A stretch of DNA of 64,000 nucleotides from JBBRHH01 sp963788015 (lineage in GTDB: Bacteria; Planctomycetota; Phycisphaerae; Tepidisphaerales; Tepidisphaeraceae), in the NCBI GenBank assembly GCA_963788015.1, contig CAWBEY010000005.1, positions 62,001 to 126,000 of the forward strand, written 5' to 3'. A model generated the notes under the pieces. The model was not told the DNA's origin, searched no databases, and worked only from the letters and a program-made list of their open reading frames with translations. Positions 35,805 through 44,729 of this stretch are shown piece by piece. A program made the position numbers and the translations under genes. The stretch's first letter is position 1; every line of letters starts with the position of its first letter.

Positions 35805-35818
35805 CAACTAGCAACCAG
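35801..35818 (+). repeat. CTAGCAAC-type repeat overlapping the eno stop
   Basis: ctagcaactagcaaccag closely resembles the run before nuoF at 2839. Its first TAG is the eno stop codon. It lies between eno and the next plus-strand gene. Confidence 0.5.
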
Positions 35819-35826
35819 GAATTTGG

Positions 35827-36672
35827 ATGACCAATGATAATGGCCGGGATACGCTGGCCGATGCCATCATGATGCCGACGGAGATGATTCCGCCGCCGGC
35901 TGCGCTGGAGGAAGTGGTGGAGTGTGCGGCTTCGGCGGCAGGGGATGAAGATGCAGATGATCATTTGTTAACGCCATCGCCGCCGTCGCCTCAGGAGCGG
36001 CGGGCTGAGGCGGCGGCCGTTCATGATAGCGTTGCGCCGGTTGCTCCACCGCCGCCTACGCCAAAACCAAATGTGTCAACCAGCCAGCGTGCGCCGGAGT
36101 GGACGGAGCCGGCGGCGGAGGTTTCGGATGATGCTGAGGAAGATGACGAGGAATTGTCGGAACCGGAGGTTGAGCTGATTGGTGCGGCCGAGGCGTCGCA
36201 GGGGAGTGGCTGGACGATTCCGTTTTTGTGTGCGGGGTTGGCGCTGGTGGCGTGTTGCGTGCTGATTCCGCAGGCAGATGAGAATCGGAAGATCGCGTAT
36301 GAGGCAGCGCGGCTTCGGCTGGATCTGGATCAGATCAACACACAGGTGAAGGTGAACGATGAGTTTGTGAGGCGGATCCAGGATGATCCAGCGCTGGCCG
36401 AGCGGTTGGCGCAGCGGCAGATGGGGTATGTGCGGGAAGGGAGCGCGATCCTGGCACTGAAGGGGGATCGCAAGGGGGAGCTTTCGCCGTTTTCGCTGGT
36501 GAGCGTGCCGGCCGCGGGGACGTTGCCGGAGTATCAGCCGGTGGGGGGGAAACTGGCGTTTTTATGCCGGCATGCACGAACGAGACTCTACCTGATGGGG
36601 TGCGGGCTGATTCTGGTGGCCGCGGGGCTGGTGCTGGGTTTTGCGCCTGGTGGCAGGCGTCGGTTTGGTTAG
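35827..36672 (+). CDS. DivIC/FtsL-like membrane protein with an extra C-terminal helix
   Basis: 281 residues. Residues 1 to about 125 are acidic, Pro-rich and disordered. A first membrane helix (TIPFLCAGLALVACCVLIP) is followed by a coiled coil (EAARLRLDLDQINTQVKVND) and the segment QDDPALAERLAQRQMGYVRE, which looks like the septum-formation DivIC pattern (coiled coil, then a DP...ERxAR...GY motif). A second membrane helix lies near the end (LYLMGCGLILVAAGLVLGF), which DivIC lacks. Nearness to murE-murF-mraY fits a cell-wall or division role, but planctomycetes lack FtsZ, so the function is inference. Its stop overlaps that of the convergent STN gene. Confidence 0.5.
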   Translation: MTNDNGRDTLADAIMMPTEMIPPPAALEEVVECAASAAGDEDADDHLLTPSPPSPQERRAEAAAVHDSVAPVAPPPPTPKPNVSTSQRAPEWTEPAAEVSDDAEEDDEELSEPEVELIGAAEASQGSGWTIPFLCAGLALVACCVLIPQADENRKIAYEAARLRLDLDQINTQVKVNDEFVRRIQDDPALAERLAQRQMGYVREGSAILALKGDRKGELSPFSLVSVPAAGTLPEYQPVGGKLAFLCRHARTRLYLMGCGLILVAAGLVLGFAPGGRRRFG

Positions 36673-37439
36673 TCGATGGGGCCGCCGATTTGCTCGTGGA
36701 CGGAGCGTGGGGCGGTGATGATCAGGTTTCCGTTGAAGTAGCGAATGGCGGCGGGGCCGCCGTTTTGACGCCAGACGTCGGGCTGAATGGTTTCAACGAT
36801 CAGATCGACGATGTTCTTGCCGCGGTCGGGCTTGCTTTTCTGGGTGTCGGCATTTGCGCCGCCACCGCCCACACCGCCGCCGATCCCACCCTGACCACCG
36901 GCCGCTCCACCACCGCCTACCCCGCCGCCGCCAGCAACTCCGCCGCCGGTTCCGCCGGTCGATGCGCTGCCGCCGCCACCCTGCTGGGCCATGAGGTTGA
37001 AGTTGACGGTGGTTTCGAAGTCGGGGATTTCCAGGAGAAGATCTTCGATGTTGTAGACGCGGGTGATCAACTGCTTGTCGGAGAGCTCACGGGTGGTGAC
37101 TTCGATGACGCCTTCGTCGGAGTAGAAGGTGAGCAGGCCGGTCGCGCCGCTCTCGGAAAGCAGGACGGTAAGCACCTTGCGGAGCGAAACGCTGTGAAGG
37201 CGGACGTTGACCTGCGTGTCGGCGGTGACGCCGGTGGTTTCGATGGCCTTCCAGTTGATGTGAAGGTTCGCGCCGGAGATGTCGCGGAGGAAGTCGAAGC
37301 AGTCTTTCAAGGCGACGTTGGTGAACTTGATCTCGGGCAGGACGCGGTCGAGGGCAGCGCGGGTGGCATCGGCGCGGGCGGTGGAGGTGAAGAGGAGGGA
37401 CATCGCCAAAACCGATGACAGGATCAGGTTGCGAAGCAT
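36669..37439 (-). CDS. Secreted STN-domain-like protein with a polyglycine linker
   Basis: 256 residues. I chose ATG 37439 because AAGGCA precedes it and a signal peptide follows (LILSSVLAMSLLFTSTARA). Residues about 30-130 resemble the secretin/TonB short N-terminal domain: IKFTNVALKDCFDFLRDISG, VRLHSVSLRKVLTVLL, VIEVTTRELSDK. A second small domain follows, then about 45 residues nearly all Gly/Ala/Ser, then a domain ending RYFNGNLIITAPRSVHEQIG. In secretins this domain precedes an outer-membrane pore; no pore domain is present. Similar stand-alone proteins are frequent in planctomycetes and of unknown role. Confidence 0.65.
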   Translation of the reverse strand: MLRNLILSSVLAMSLLFTSTARADATRAALDRVLPEIKFTNVALKDCFDFLRDISGANLHINWKAIETTGVTADTQVNVRLHSVSLRKVLTVLLSESGATGLLTFYSDEGVIEVTTRELSDKQLITRVYNIEDLLLEIPDFETTVNFNLMAQQGGGGSASTGGTGGGVAGGGGVGGGGAAGGQGGIGGGVGGGGANADTQKSKPDRGKNIVDLIVETIQPDVWRQNGGPAAIRYFNGNLIITAPRSVHEQIGGPID

Positions 37440-37704
37440 GGCAGTGCCTTTCGGTGTGAGCAAATCGAGGGTGCGGGTCAATGCAGTGGAGTCAATGGTA
37501 TCAGGTTGTGAGGGCGGCCTGCAACATAATTTCGGAGCACGTGTAGACGTGCGGGTCGTTTTGCGAGCGTAATCGGATTTTGTTGCTTCCCTCGCAAGCG
37601 TGTGATCAGGTTCTTTTTCCTCCATTCATGGCAAGGTGGCCGACGATGGTGGACAGGTCTTGTATTGGCTGAACCGGGAAAGGGAAGTCCCATGCTCCTG
37701 CGCC

Positions 37705-39178
37705 ATGCTTCTGCAGCAGTTCGATACTTCAATTCCGGTGGCGGGGATCAAGAACGTAGATATCACAGGGATACAGGAAGATTCACGGCTGGTGAGGCCG
37801 GGCGACTTGTTTATTGCGCGGCCAGGCGCGAAGGCGGATGGGCGGCAGTTCATCCTCGATGCGGCAGCGCGTGGGGCGGTTGCGGTGGTGAGTGAGCAAT
37901 CGTCGGCGGTTCGTCCATTAGTGCAAGTGGTGGTGAAAAACGTGGCGCAAGCGGCGTCGGTGTTGGCCAACGCTTTTCACGAGATGCCGGCGCGGAAGGT
38001 GCAGGTGGTCGGGGTGACGGGGACCAATGGGAAGACCACGACGACCTATCTGATCCGGCATTTACTGGCGAGCGTGAAGCGCCGGTGCGGGATGATTGGC
38101 ACGGTGGAGATTGACGATGGCCGCTCGACGCGCGAGGCGACGATGACGACGCCGGGGGCGGTGGAGATTGCGCAGCTTCTGGCGACGCATGCGCGACAAG
38201 GGTTGCTGGGCGTGCGCGATGGAAGTTTCCAGCCATGCACTGGACCAGGGAAGAGTGACCGGTGTGCGTTTTGCGGGGGCGGCGTTTACCAATCTGACGG
38301 GCGATCATCTGGATTATCACAAGACGATGGACAACTACGCCGAGGCCAAGGCGAAGCTGTTTAGCGGGCTGGACGAGATCGGGGGTGGCCGCGGTGAACG
38401 TGGATGACCCGATGGCCGACCGAATGATCGAGGGGTGCAGGGGGCGGGTGATCGGGTTTGGGTTTGCGGGGAGCGGACTATCGCGCGAAGGACATTGCGA
38501 TTTGTGCCGCAGGGGTCGCAGTTTGTGCTGGCAACGCCGGATGGCGAAGCGCAGGTGAAGATGGCGCTGGTGGGGAAGCACAACATCGCCAACGCCCTCA
38601 CGGCGGCGGCGCTGGTGGGGGAGGTGTATGGGCTGGGGGTGCATCAGATTGCCAATGGCCTGCGTGATGCGGGTGGTGCGCCGGGCGATTGCAGCCGGTG
38701 CGATGCGGGCAGCCGTTTGCGGTGCTGGTGGATTATGCGCATACGGATGATGCGCTGGAGAACGTGCTGTCGGCGCTTCGGCCTTTAACCCAGGGGAAAC
38801 TGCGGGTGTTGTTTGGATGCGGCGGGGATCGGGATGCGACCAAGCGGCCTCGGATGGCGAGGGTGGCGGCGCAAATATGCGGACGTGATCTACGTAACCA
38901 GCGACAACCCGCGCACGGAAGAGCCGGGTGCGATTATTGAGCAGATTGTGGAGGGATTTCCGGCGGCGGTTCGCAGCGGCGAAAGTGGGCGGCTGGTGGT
39001 GGAGGCGGATCGGGGAACGGCCATCCGGCAGGCGATTGGGGATGCAAAGCCGGGGGACATCGTGCTGCTGGCCGGCAAGGGGCATGAGAACTATCAGATC
39101 GTGGGGATTGAAAAGCGTCATTTTGATGATGTGGAAGAGGCGACGCGGGCGATCAGTGGAGAGACGATGGCGGCGTGA
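37705..39178 (+). CDS. murE: UDP-MurNAc-tripeptide synthetase (meso-DAP type), heavily frameshifted
   Basis: MurE adds the third amino acid to the peptidoglycan precursor. About 490 residues over at least six frames. N-terminal domain: GIQEDSRLVRPGDLFIARPG. ATP loop: GVTGTNGKTTTTYLIRH. Then AMEVSSHALDQGRV, NLTGDHLDYHKTMDNYAEAK, ALVGKHNIANALTAAALVGE, and VLVDYAHTDDALENVL. The DNPR motif in YVTSDNPRTEEP marks specificity for meso-diaminopimelate. So the organism should make a DAP-type wall, still worth noting in planctomycetes, once thought to lack peptidoglycan. murF starts 15 bases later. No ftsI lies upstream. Confidence 0.93.
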
Positions 39179-39193
39179 GGAGCGGGTGCAGAC

Positions 39194-40584
39194 ATGAATC
39201 CAATTACATTGGCCGAGGTCTGCGGGGTTGTGGAAGGGGAGGCGATTTGGCCGTGGCAGGCGGATGCGTGCGTGGATGGGGTATGCACCGATTCGCGTGC
39301 GGTGACGGCGGGGGCGCTGTTTGTGGCGATTCGGGGCGATATTCATGATGGACATACGCATCTGGAACAGGCGGCGGCGGGAGGCGCGGCGGCCGGGCTG
39401 GTGGAGCGAGCGGGAGATGCCCCCGCGGGCTGGCCGATGATTCGGGTAAAAGACTCGCGGGTGGCGATGGGGAAACTGGCGCGGTTTGTACGCGAGCGGT
39501 TGCAGGGAAAAGTGGTTGGGGTGGCGGGAAGCAACGGAAAGACGGGAACGAAGAACCTGATTGATGCAGCGCTGCGCGGTCGCTGCGGGGGAGTTGCTCG
39601 CCGAAAAGTTTTAACAATGACATCGGCGTGCCGGTGACCATTTTCGCGGCCGAGGTGGAAGACGATTACCTGGTATTGGAACTGGGGACCAACCATCACG
39701 GGGAGATCAGGACGCTGACGGGGATGGCGCGGCCTGATGTGGCGGTGATTACCAATTGCTCGGAGGAGCACCTGGAGTTTCTGGAAGATATGGAAGGGGT
39801 ACGGCGCGAGAACGCGAGCGTGGTTGAGGGGCTGGGAAGCAAAGGGTGGTTGATCGTTAATGGGGATGATCCGGCCGTGCTGAAGGCCGTGGCACACCAC
39901 CCGCGTGCGCGAACGATGACGTTTGGGTTGGGGGAGGATAATGACCTGGTGGCGCGGCGGGTGCGGACCAGTGCCGAGGGGATTCGTTTCTGGCTGAACG
40001 GGGAGCGGGAGGTGTTTGTGCCGCTGCTGGGGCGGCACAATGCCGTGAATGCGCTGGCGGCGCTGGCGGTGGCACGGCGGCTGGGGGTGGAGGAGGAGAT
40101 GGCGATTGCGGGGTTGGCGCAGGCGCCTGGGCCGGAGATGCGGCTGGAATTGCAGCGGGTGGGGGGGGTGATGATTTTGAATGATGCGTATAACGCCAAC
40201 CCGGCCTCGATGCGGGCGGCGCTGGAGACGCTGGGGGGGTTTGAGACGCGCGGACGGCGGATGGCGGTGCTGGGGGATATGCGGGAACTCGGGCCGACCA
40301 GTGAGCAGTATCATCGAGAATTGGGGGAACTGGTAGCGCGGCTGGAGTTGCATGTGCTGGCCTGCGTGGGCGAGCATGCGGCGCTCATCGCAGAGGCAGC
40401 GCGGGGAGCGGGGGCGACGTATGAGATTCAACGATTTGATTCGGCCGGTGATGCGGCGCTGCACATGGCGCAGGGGATGGCGGATGGGGACGTGGTGTTG
40501 CTGAAAGGATCGCGGGCGATGCGGCTGGAAGCGGTGGCCAAGGCGCTTGCGGAGCGTGTGGCGGTCGTGGAGGGCCGGAGGTGA
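39194..40584 (+). CDS. murF: UDP-MurNAc-tripeptide-D-Ala-D-Ala ligase, frameshifted
   Basis: MurF adds D-Ala-D-Ala to the UDP-muramyl tripeptide. About 463 residues. N-terminal DGVCTDSRAVTAGALFVAIR, ATP loop GVAGSNGKTGTKNLI, then FNNDIGVPVTIFAAEVEDDY, VLELGTNHHGEI, ITNCSEEHLEFLEDMEGV, and ILNDAYNANPASMRAALETL. One extra T in a tttt run near 39615 breaks the frame inside LAEKFNNDIGVP. It lies 15 bases after murE and 48 before mraY in the usual dcw order. Confidence 0.95.
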
Positions 40585-40632
40585 AGAAGGGGGCGGCGTC
40601 TGAGGTCAGGCTGATTAGATGGGAATTGTGGG

Positions 40633-41855
40633 ATGTTGTATTTGCTGGCGAGGTATCTTGTACACGAGCGGATGCGGTGGCTGGAGGGGCACGGCCTGGG
40701 GTCGGTGCGCGTGTTTCAGTACGTTTCGTTTCGGGCGGCGATGGCGGTGGTGGCGAGCTTTTTGACATGCGTGCTGCTGGGGCCGCGGGTGATCGCGTGG
40801 CTGCGGATGCGGAAGATCGGAGATCTGGCGGGATTTGACCAGGTGGAGATTGACGAGTTGATGGCCGGGAAGAAGGGGACGCCGACGATGGGGGGGCTGC
40901 TGATCGTCGGGGCGATCGCGGCATCGACACTGCTGCTGGGGGATTTGAGCAATTTCTACGTGACGATGGCGTTGATCTGCCTGCTGTGGATGGCGGGAGT
41001 GGGGGCGGCCGACGATTGGCTGAAGCTGACAGCGGGGCGGCGCGCGGGAACCGGCAGGGTCTGGCGAGCAAGGAGAAGCTGGCGTTTCAGGTAGGGCTGG
41101 CGGTGGTGCTGTCGTATTTCACATATCGGCATGGGTTGCGGATCGAGGAGACGCACACGCTTTATTTTCCGTTCTTTAAAGATTTGAAGATAGATCTGGC
41201 GCTGCCGGGACTGGATGCATGGCTGCGGGGGCATCTGCCGTTTCTGGCGTGGCTGCACGTCGACTTTGGGTCGGTGTTGTTCATCCTGGTGGGTACGATC
41301 GTGCTGACTGGGACCAGCAACGCGGTGAATCTGACGGACGGATTGGACGGACTAGCGGCGGGGTGCGTGGCCATCGTCAGCTTTACGTTTTTTCTGCTGG
41401 CGGTGATCGTGGGGTGGCGGAAACTGGCCGAGTATTTGAACCTGGCGCACGTGCCGCCGGCCGGGGAGATGGCGGTGTTGGCCGGGGCGATCACGGGGGC
41501 GTGTCTGGGTTTTTTGTGGTTCAACTGCAACCCGGCGTCGGTGTTCATGGGAGACACGGGATCGCTGGCGCTGGGGGCGTTGATCGCGTACATCGCCATC
41601 GTGATCCGCCAGGAGATGACGTTGTTAATCGTCGGTGGAATTTTCGTGGTGGAAGCGGTTTCGGTGCTGATGCAGGTGGGATGGTTCAAGTACACGCGGA
41701 AGAGGTATGGGGCGGGCCGGCGGATCTTTCTGATGGCGCCGCTGCACCATCATTTCCAGCGCAAGGGGTGGACGGAGACGCAGGTGGTGGTGCGGTTCTG
41801 GCTGGTGCAGGCGATGCTGGCGGCGATGGCGCTGGCGACGATCAAGCTGCGATAA
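40633..41855 (+). CDS. mraY: Phospho-MurNAc-pentapeptide translocase, frameshifted
   Basis: MraY makes lipid I by moving phospho-MurNAc-pentapeptide onto undecaprenyl phosphate at the inner membrane. About 407 residues, longer than the usual 360 because of inserts such as the TYRHGLRIEETHTLYFPFF loop. Family motifs: KKGTPTMGGLLI, GAADDWLKL (Asp pair), NAVNLTDGLDGLAAG, FMGDTGSLALGA, and APLHHHFQRKGWTE. About ten membrane helices. One-base error near 41045. The dcw order would next give murD and ftsW; here the opposite-strand pyrophosphorylase follows, so the cluster is cut short. Confidence 0.94.
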
Positions 41856-41867
41856 CGCGTGAGCTTT

Positions 41868-43298
41868 TCACGCACCTTCGACACCCTGCTCGCCAAAATA
41901 AACTGTGCTGCCGGGGGCGATCGTGACCTTGGGCGCGCGTTGCTTCAGTTGCTCTTCGGAGACGGCGTAGAGCGGCGAAATTTCGAGCGTGGCGTTGGGT
42001 TCGTGATCCTTTTCCGGGACTTGGACGCCCGCGCTTTGCAGCCAGCGGGCGGCGCGGCGGGATTGATCGCGGCGGCTGGTGGCTGGAGAATCCATGCCTT
42101 CGGCGTTTTTCACCGGGGAAAACTCTTCGGCGCGGTCGGTGGTGTAGACGATGGGGTTTTTGGCGAGCGGGATGGCGTCGAAGACGAATTGCTCGAGCTT
42201 CACGGCGTTGATGCGGTCGGGCTTGATGAGTTGGCCGTCGTCGTCGATGTAGGGGACTTTTTTGTCGGCCCGGTGCCAGGGGAGGCTGAGCTTGCCGCCG
42301 CTGTTGAGGCGCTGGATGAACGAGACGCGCAGGGCGTGAATGGCGATGGAGCCGAAATTGTAGCGCAGCGAGCCGTCGGGGTTGGTCTGGGCGGCCAGTT
42401 CGCCCGGCAGATCGCTGTACTCGATCACCTGAAGGGCGCCGTCGGCGATGACGAAGTTGCCGACTTTTTCGAGCGGGCCGGCCTTGGGGATGGTTTTGGA
42501 GCTCATCTCCGAGCCGGTGAGGTGATGCAGGCCCAGGAAGAGCGGGTCGATGCAGTGGACGAGCGGGTTATCGACCTGGAAGTAGGAGAGGTGTTCGATG
42601 CCCCGTTTCTGCATGTCGGCCAGGGCGCCGCTGCGGTCGAGTGCGCGGAGGCTGCCGCCGTGGCCATCGGGGCTAAGGGCCAGAGAGTCTTTGGACGAGA
42701 GGAGCATGGTGCCATCGGTGGAGAAGGCCGGCATCATGCCTTGCTGGAAGAAGAAGAGGTCGGCGGGGTTGTAGCCGAAGTAGCCGTTTTTCTGGAAGAA
42801 CTCGCGGGTGGGGGCATCGTTGACATCGCTGGTCATGAGGTACCAGGGAATGGAGCGGCCGGCGTCGCGCGACCAGGCGAGGAGTTGTTCGGCGAAGACC
42901 TGGAAGAGGGGTTTGGACTTGATTGGGGTGATGGGGTATTCGCCCTTGGGTCCGTCGTAGCCGAGGCGCGTGCCCTGTCCGCCAGCGACGAGAAAGGCGG
43001 CAACTTTGCCATCGCGGACGAGTTGCAGGCCGGCCTGGCGGGCTTGTTTGTACAAGGACGCGTTGGCAGGGTCGGGGTGTTGTGGGAAGGCGATGGCCGG
43101 CTGGATGTTGCGGGGGAGGGCGATCTGGGGTTTGTGGCGGACGTAAGTTTCGGTCAGATGGTTGATGAGGTTCAGATCAAGGGCCTGAAGCTGCGCTTCC
43201 AGTTTTTGCCGCTGGGGCGGGTCAAGCTCGTTTTCGAAGCGGAGAACGGAGTTTTGACGAATGGCCGCGAGTTGTGTGGGAAGGGTTGTGGATTGCAT
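41868..43298 (-). CDS. UDP-N-acetylhexosamine/UDP-sugar pyrophosphorylase (UAP1-like)
   Basis: 476 residues, intact. The nucleotide-binding motif is FLVAGGQGTRLGYDGPKGEY. FQVDNPLVHCIDPLFLGLH and GNFVIADGALQVIEYSDLP are typical of the eukaryote-like UDPGP family, which makes UDP-GlcNAc (or UDP-sugars) from UTP and sugar 1-phosphate. Bacteria usually use GlmU for UDP-GlcNAc, but planctomycetes often carry this type. Its place beside murE-murF-mraY suggests precursor supply for the wall. Exact substrate is inferred. It converges on mraY, 12 bases apart. Confidence 0.88.
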   Translation of the reverse strand: MQSTTLPTQLAAIRQNSVLRFENELDPPQRQKLEAQLQALDLNLINHLTETYVRHKPQIALPRNIQPAIAFPQHPDPANASLYKQARQAGLQLVRDGKVAAFLVAGGQGTRLGYDGPKGEYPITPIKSKPLFQVFAEQLLAWSRDAGRSIPWYLMTSDVNDAPTREFFQKNGYFGYNPADLFFFQQGMMPAFSTDGTMLLSSKDSLALSPDGHGGSLRALDRSGALADMQKRGIEHLSYFQVDNPLVHCIDPLFLGLHHLTGSEMSSKTIPKAGPLEKVGNFVIADGALQVIEYSDLPGELAAQTNPDGSLRYNFGSIAIHALRVSFIQRLNSGGKLSLPWHRADKKVPYIDDDGQLIKPDRINAVKLEQFVFDAIPLAKNPIVYTTDRAEEFSPVKNAEGMDSPATSRRDQSRRAARWLQSAGVQVPEKDHEPNATLEISPLYAVSEEQLKQRAPKVTIAPGSTVYFGEQGVEGA

Positions 43299-43671
43299 GT
43301 TGTGCTCAGTGTCCCATGCTTAGCGGAAGGCCGCGAAATTGACAACGGGTGGCGTTGATCCTCACTCGCGATTTGTGCTACCGACGCTAGCGCAGCAATT
43401 TTCTTTGAACTGTATTTGGGGTGTGGGCGTAAGAGAGGAAGTTAGAGCCGACGTTGGTCGGAAAAAGCGGAGCAGCGCAGAAATCTGGCCTTACATTGTG
43501 GTGAAATCGTCAGCGGATGTTAAGAGTTTCAACCTTTAACGTCTGGTGGGTTGCATCGGGTGACAAGGCGGTGTAGATTAACGTTGTCTGCTATGGTGTT
43601 ATAGGGCGACGAGGGTAAGCCGAGGAAACATTGGCGGCTTTCGGGCAGTGGGAAACGCGGAGTCTCTGGAC
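43299..43671. other. Divergent intergenic region before the PEP-CTERM gene
   Basis: 373 bases with no supportable gene. It should hold promoters for the minus-strand pyrophosphorylase and the plus-strand PEP-CTERM gene; one candidate is listed. The region is richer in A and T than its neighbours. Confidence 0.5.
43551..43579 (+). promoter_or_regulatory. Possible sigma-70-like promoter for the PEP-CTERM gene
   Basis: TTGCAT and TAGATT are spaced by exactly 17 bases, each four of six to consensus. The start codon is 92 bases downstream. Weak evidence in a high-GC genome, given as the best candidate. Confidence 0.25.
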
Positions 43672-44535
43672 ATGAAATTTAGTCGTTCATTCCTTGGCGC
43701 GGCCTTCGTATGCTTTCTGTCGAGTCCGCTCGCCTTCGCTGCCGATCCGGTGCAGTTCGATGGGCCGATCACGGACATCGACGGCAGGACGATTGATCAG
43801 TACACCGGCCCTGGCACAAAGGACGTGGTGCTGCGTCGCCGGCCATGGACGCCGACGGATACCGACTTGACGCTGTCGAACATTCGGATTCATGACGTAT
43901 TGAATCAGAAAGGGATCGACATCGGGCAGACGGGGACGCCGACGGGGTCACAGACGTTTAACAACATCACGATTCAGCATTACGAGAACTACAACGACAC
44001 GCGCACCGTCGGTGGTTTGCACATTGATGGGCTACGTATATCCGGGGCGGGCGATTTTTCGACTCACCCGACGAACGTGACGCTGCAGGACGTGAGCGTC
44101 CACGATGGCAGCACGCTTCCCATCAATATTCAGGATGGTTGGTTCGGCACGATCCTGCTGGATCACGTGCAGGTTTACAACAACCAGTTGAACCAGTTCC
44201 AGATCGCCACGATTCACTCGGGACACTGGGACCATTTGATCGTGGAAAATTCGCCGGGCTTGCAGATCGCCGTGATGGGCAAGCCGGGTTCGGTGGGCGA
44301 TGTTCAGATCATCAATTCGCCGGGTGCGAACGTGGACGTGAATACCAACTACTCAGGGACCTACAACGGCTTGCTGGGCAATCCCAACGACGCCTTGTTT
44401 TCTGCCCCCTCGGGCATCACCTCGGCCGACTCGTTTGGAAGCATTAGCACGGTTCCTGAGCCGGCTTCGGTTGGATCTTTGGCCTTGATCGGTTTGTTGG
44501 GCTTGCGGCGCCGGGGACGTAAGCCAAAGGCCTGA
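43672..44535 (+). CDS. PEP-CTERM sorted surface protein, possible beta-helix
   Basis: 287 residues, intact. A signal peptide (MKFSRSFLGAAFVCFLSSPL, cut near FAA) is followed by a body of short repeating hydrophobic turns (NVTLQDVSVHDGS, TILLDHVQVYNN, HLIVENSPGLQIAV) like a right-handed beta-helix. The C-terminus is a full sorting signal: VPEPASVGSLALIGLLGL, then RRRGRK. PEP-CTERM proteins are processed by exosortase and usually attached to the surface or matrix. No exosortase gene is in the window. GGAG lies nine bases before the ATG. A terminator follows. Confidence 0.85.
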   Translation: MKFSRSFLGAAFVCFLSSPLAFAADPVQFDGPITDIDGRTIDQYTGPGTKDVVLRRRPWTPTDTDLTLSNIRIHDVLNQKGIDIGQTGTPTGSQTFNNITIQHYENYNDTRTVGGLHIDGLRISGAGDFSTHPTNVTLQDVSVHDGSTLPINIQDGWFGTILLDHVQVYNNQLNQFQIATIHSGHWDHLIVENSPGLQIAVMGKPGSVGDVQIINSPGANVDVNTNYSGTYNGLLGNPNDALFSAPSGITSADSFGSISTVPEPASVGSLALIGLLGLRRRGRKPKA

Positions 44536-44566
44536 TCGGCTGGCGGAATTACTTAATACACATTTA

Positions 44567-44602
44567 GCGGCGGATCAGCTTCTGGCTGGTCCGCTTTTTT
44601 TG
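44567..44602 (+). terminator. Rho-independent terminator after the PEP-CTERM gene
   Basis: CGGATCAGC and GCTGGTCCG pair over a TTCTG-like loop (one G-T pair) and run into CTTTTTTT. It lies 31 bases past the stop. Confidence 0.85.
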
Positions 44603-44683
44603 CGCTGTCGCCGGGGGGGCTACCGTCGGGGCGCTCTTGAATGGACGGCGTCGGGGGGAATAATGCTGTGCGTGTGTTTTTAG

Positions 44684-44714
44684 CGGCGGCCGGGAATTGG
44701 CCGCCGGTTTTTTT
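44684..44714 (+). terminator. Second terminator hairpin in the alaS leader, possible attenuator
   Basis: CGGCGGCC (44684-44691) and GGCCGCCG (44699-44706) enclose a seven-base loop and run into GTTTTTTT. The alaS start codon is only 15 bases past the T-tract. Any transcript starting upstream must read through it to express alaS, which suggests attenuation; otherwise it is a backup terminator and alaS has a very short leader. Confidence 0.75.
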
Positions 44715-44729
44715 AGCTGAAAGTGCGCC

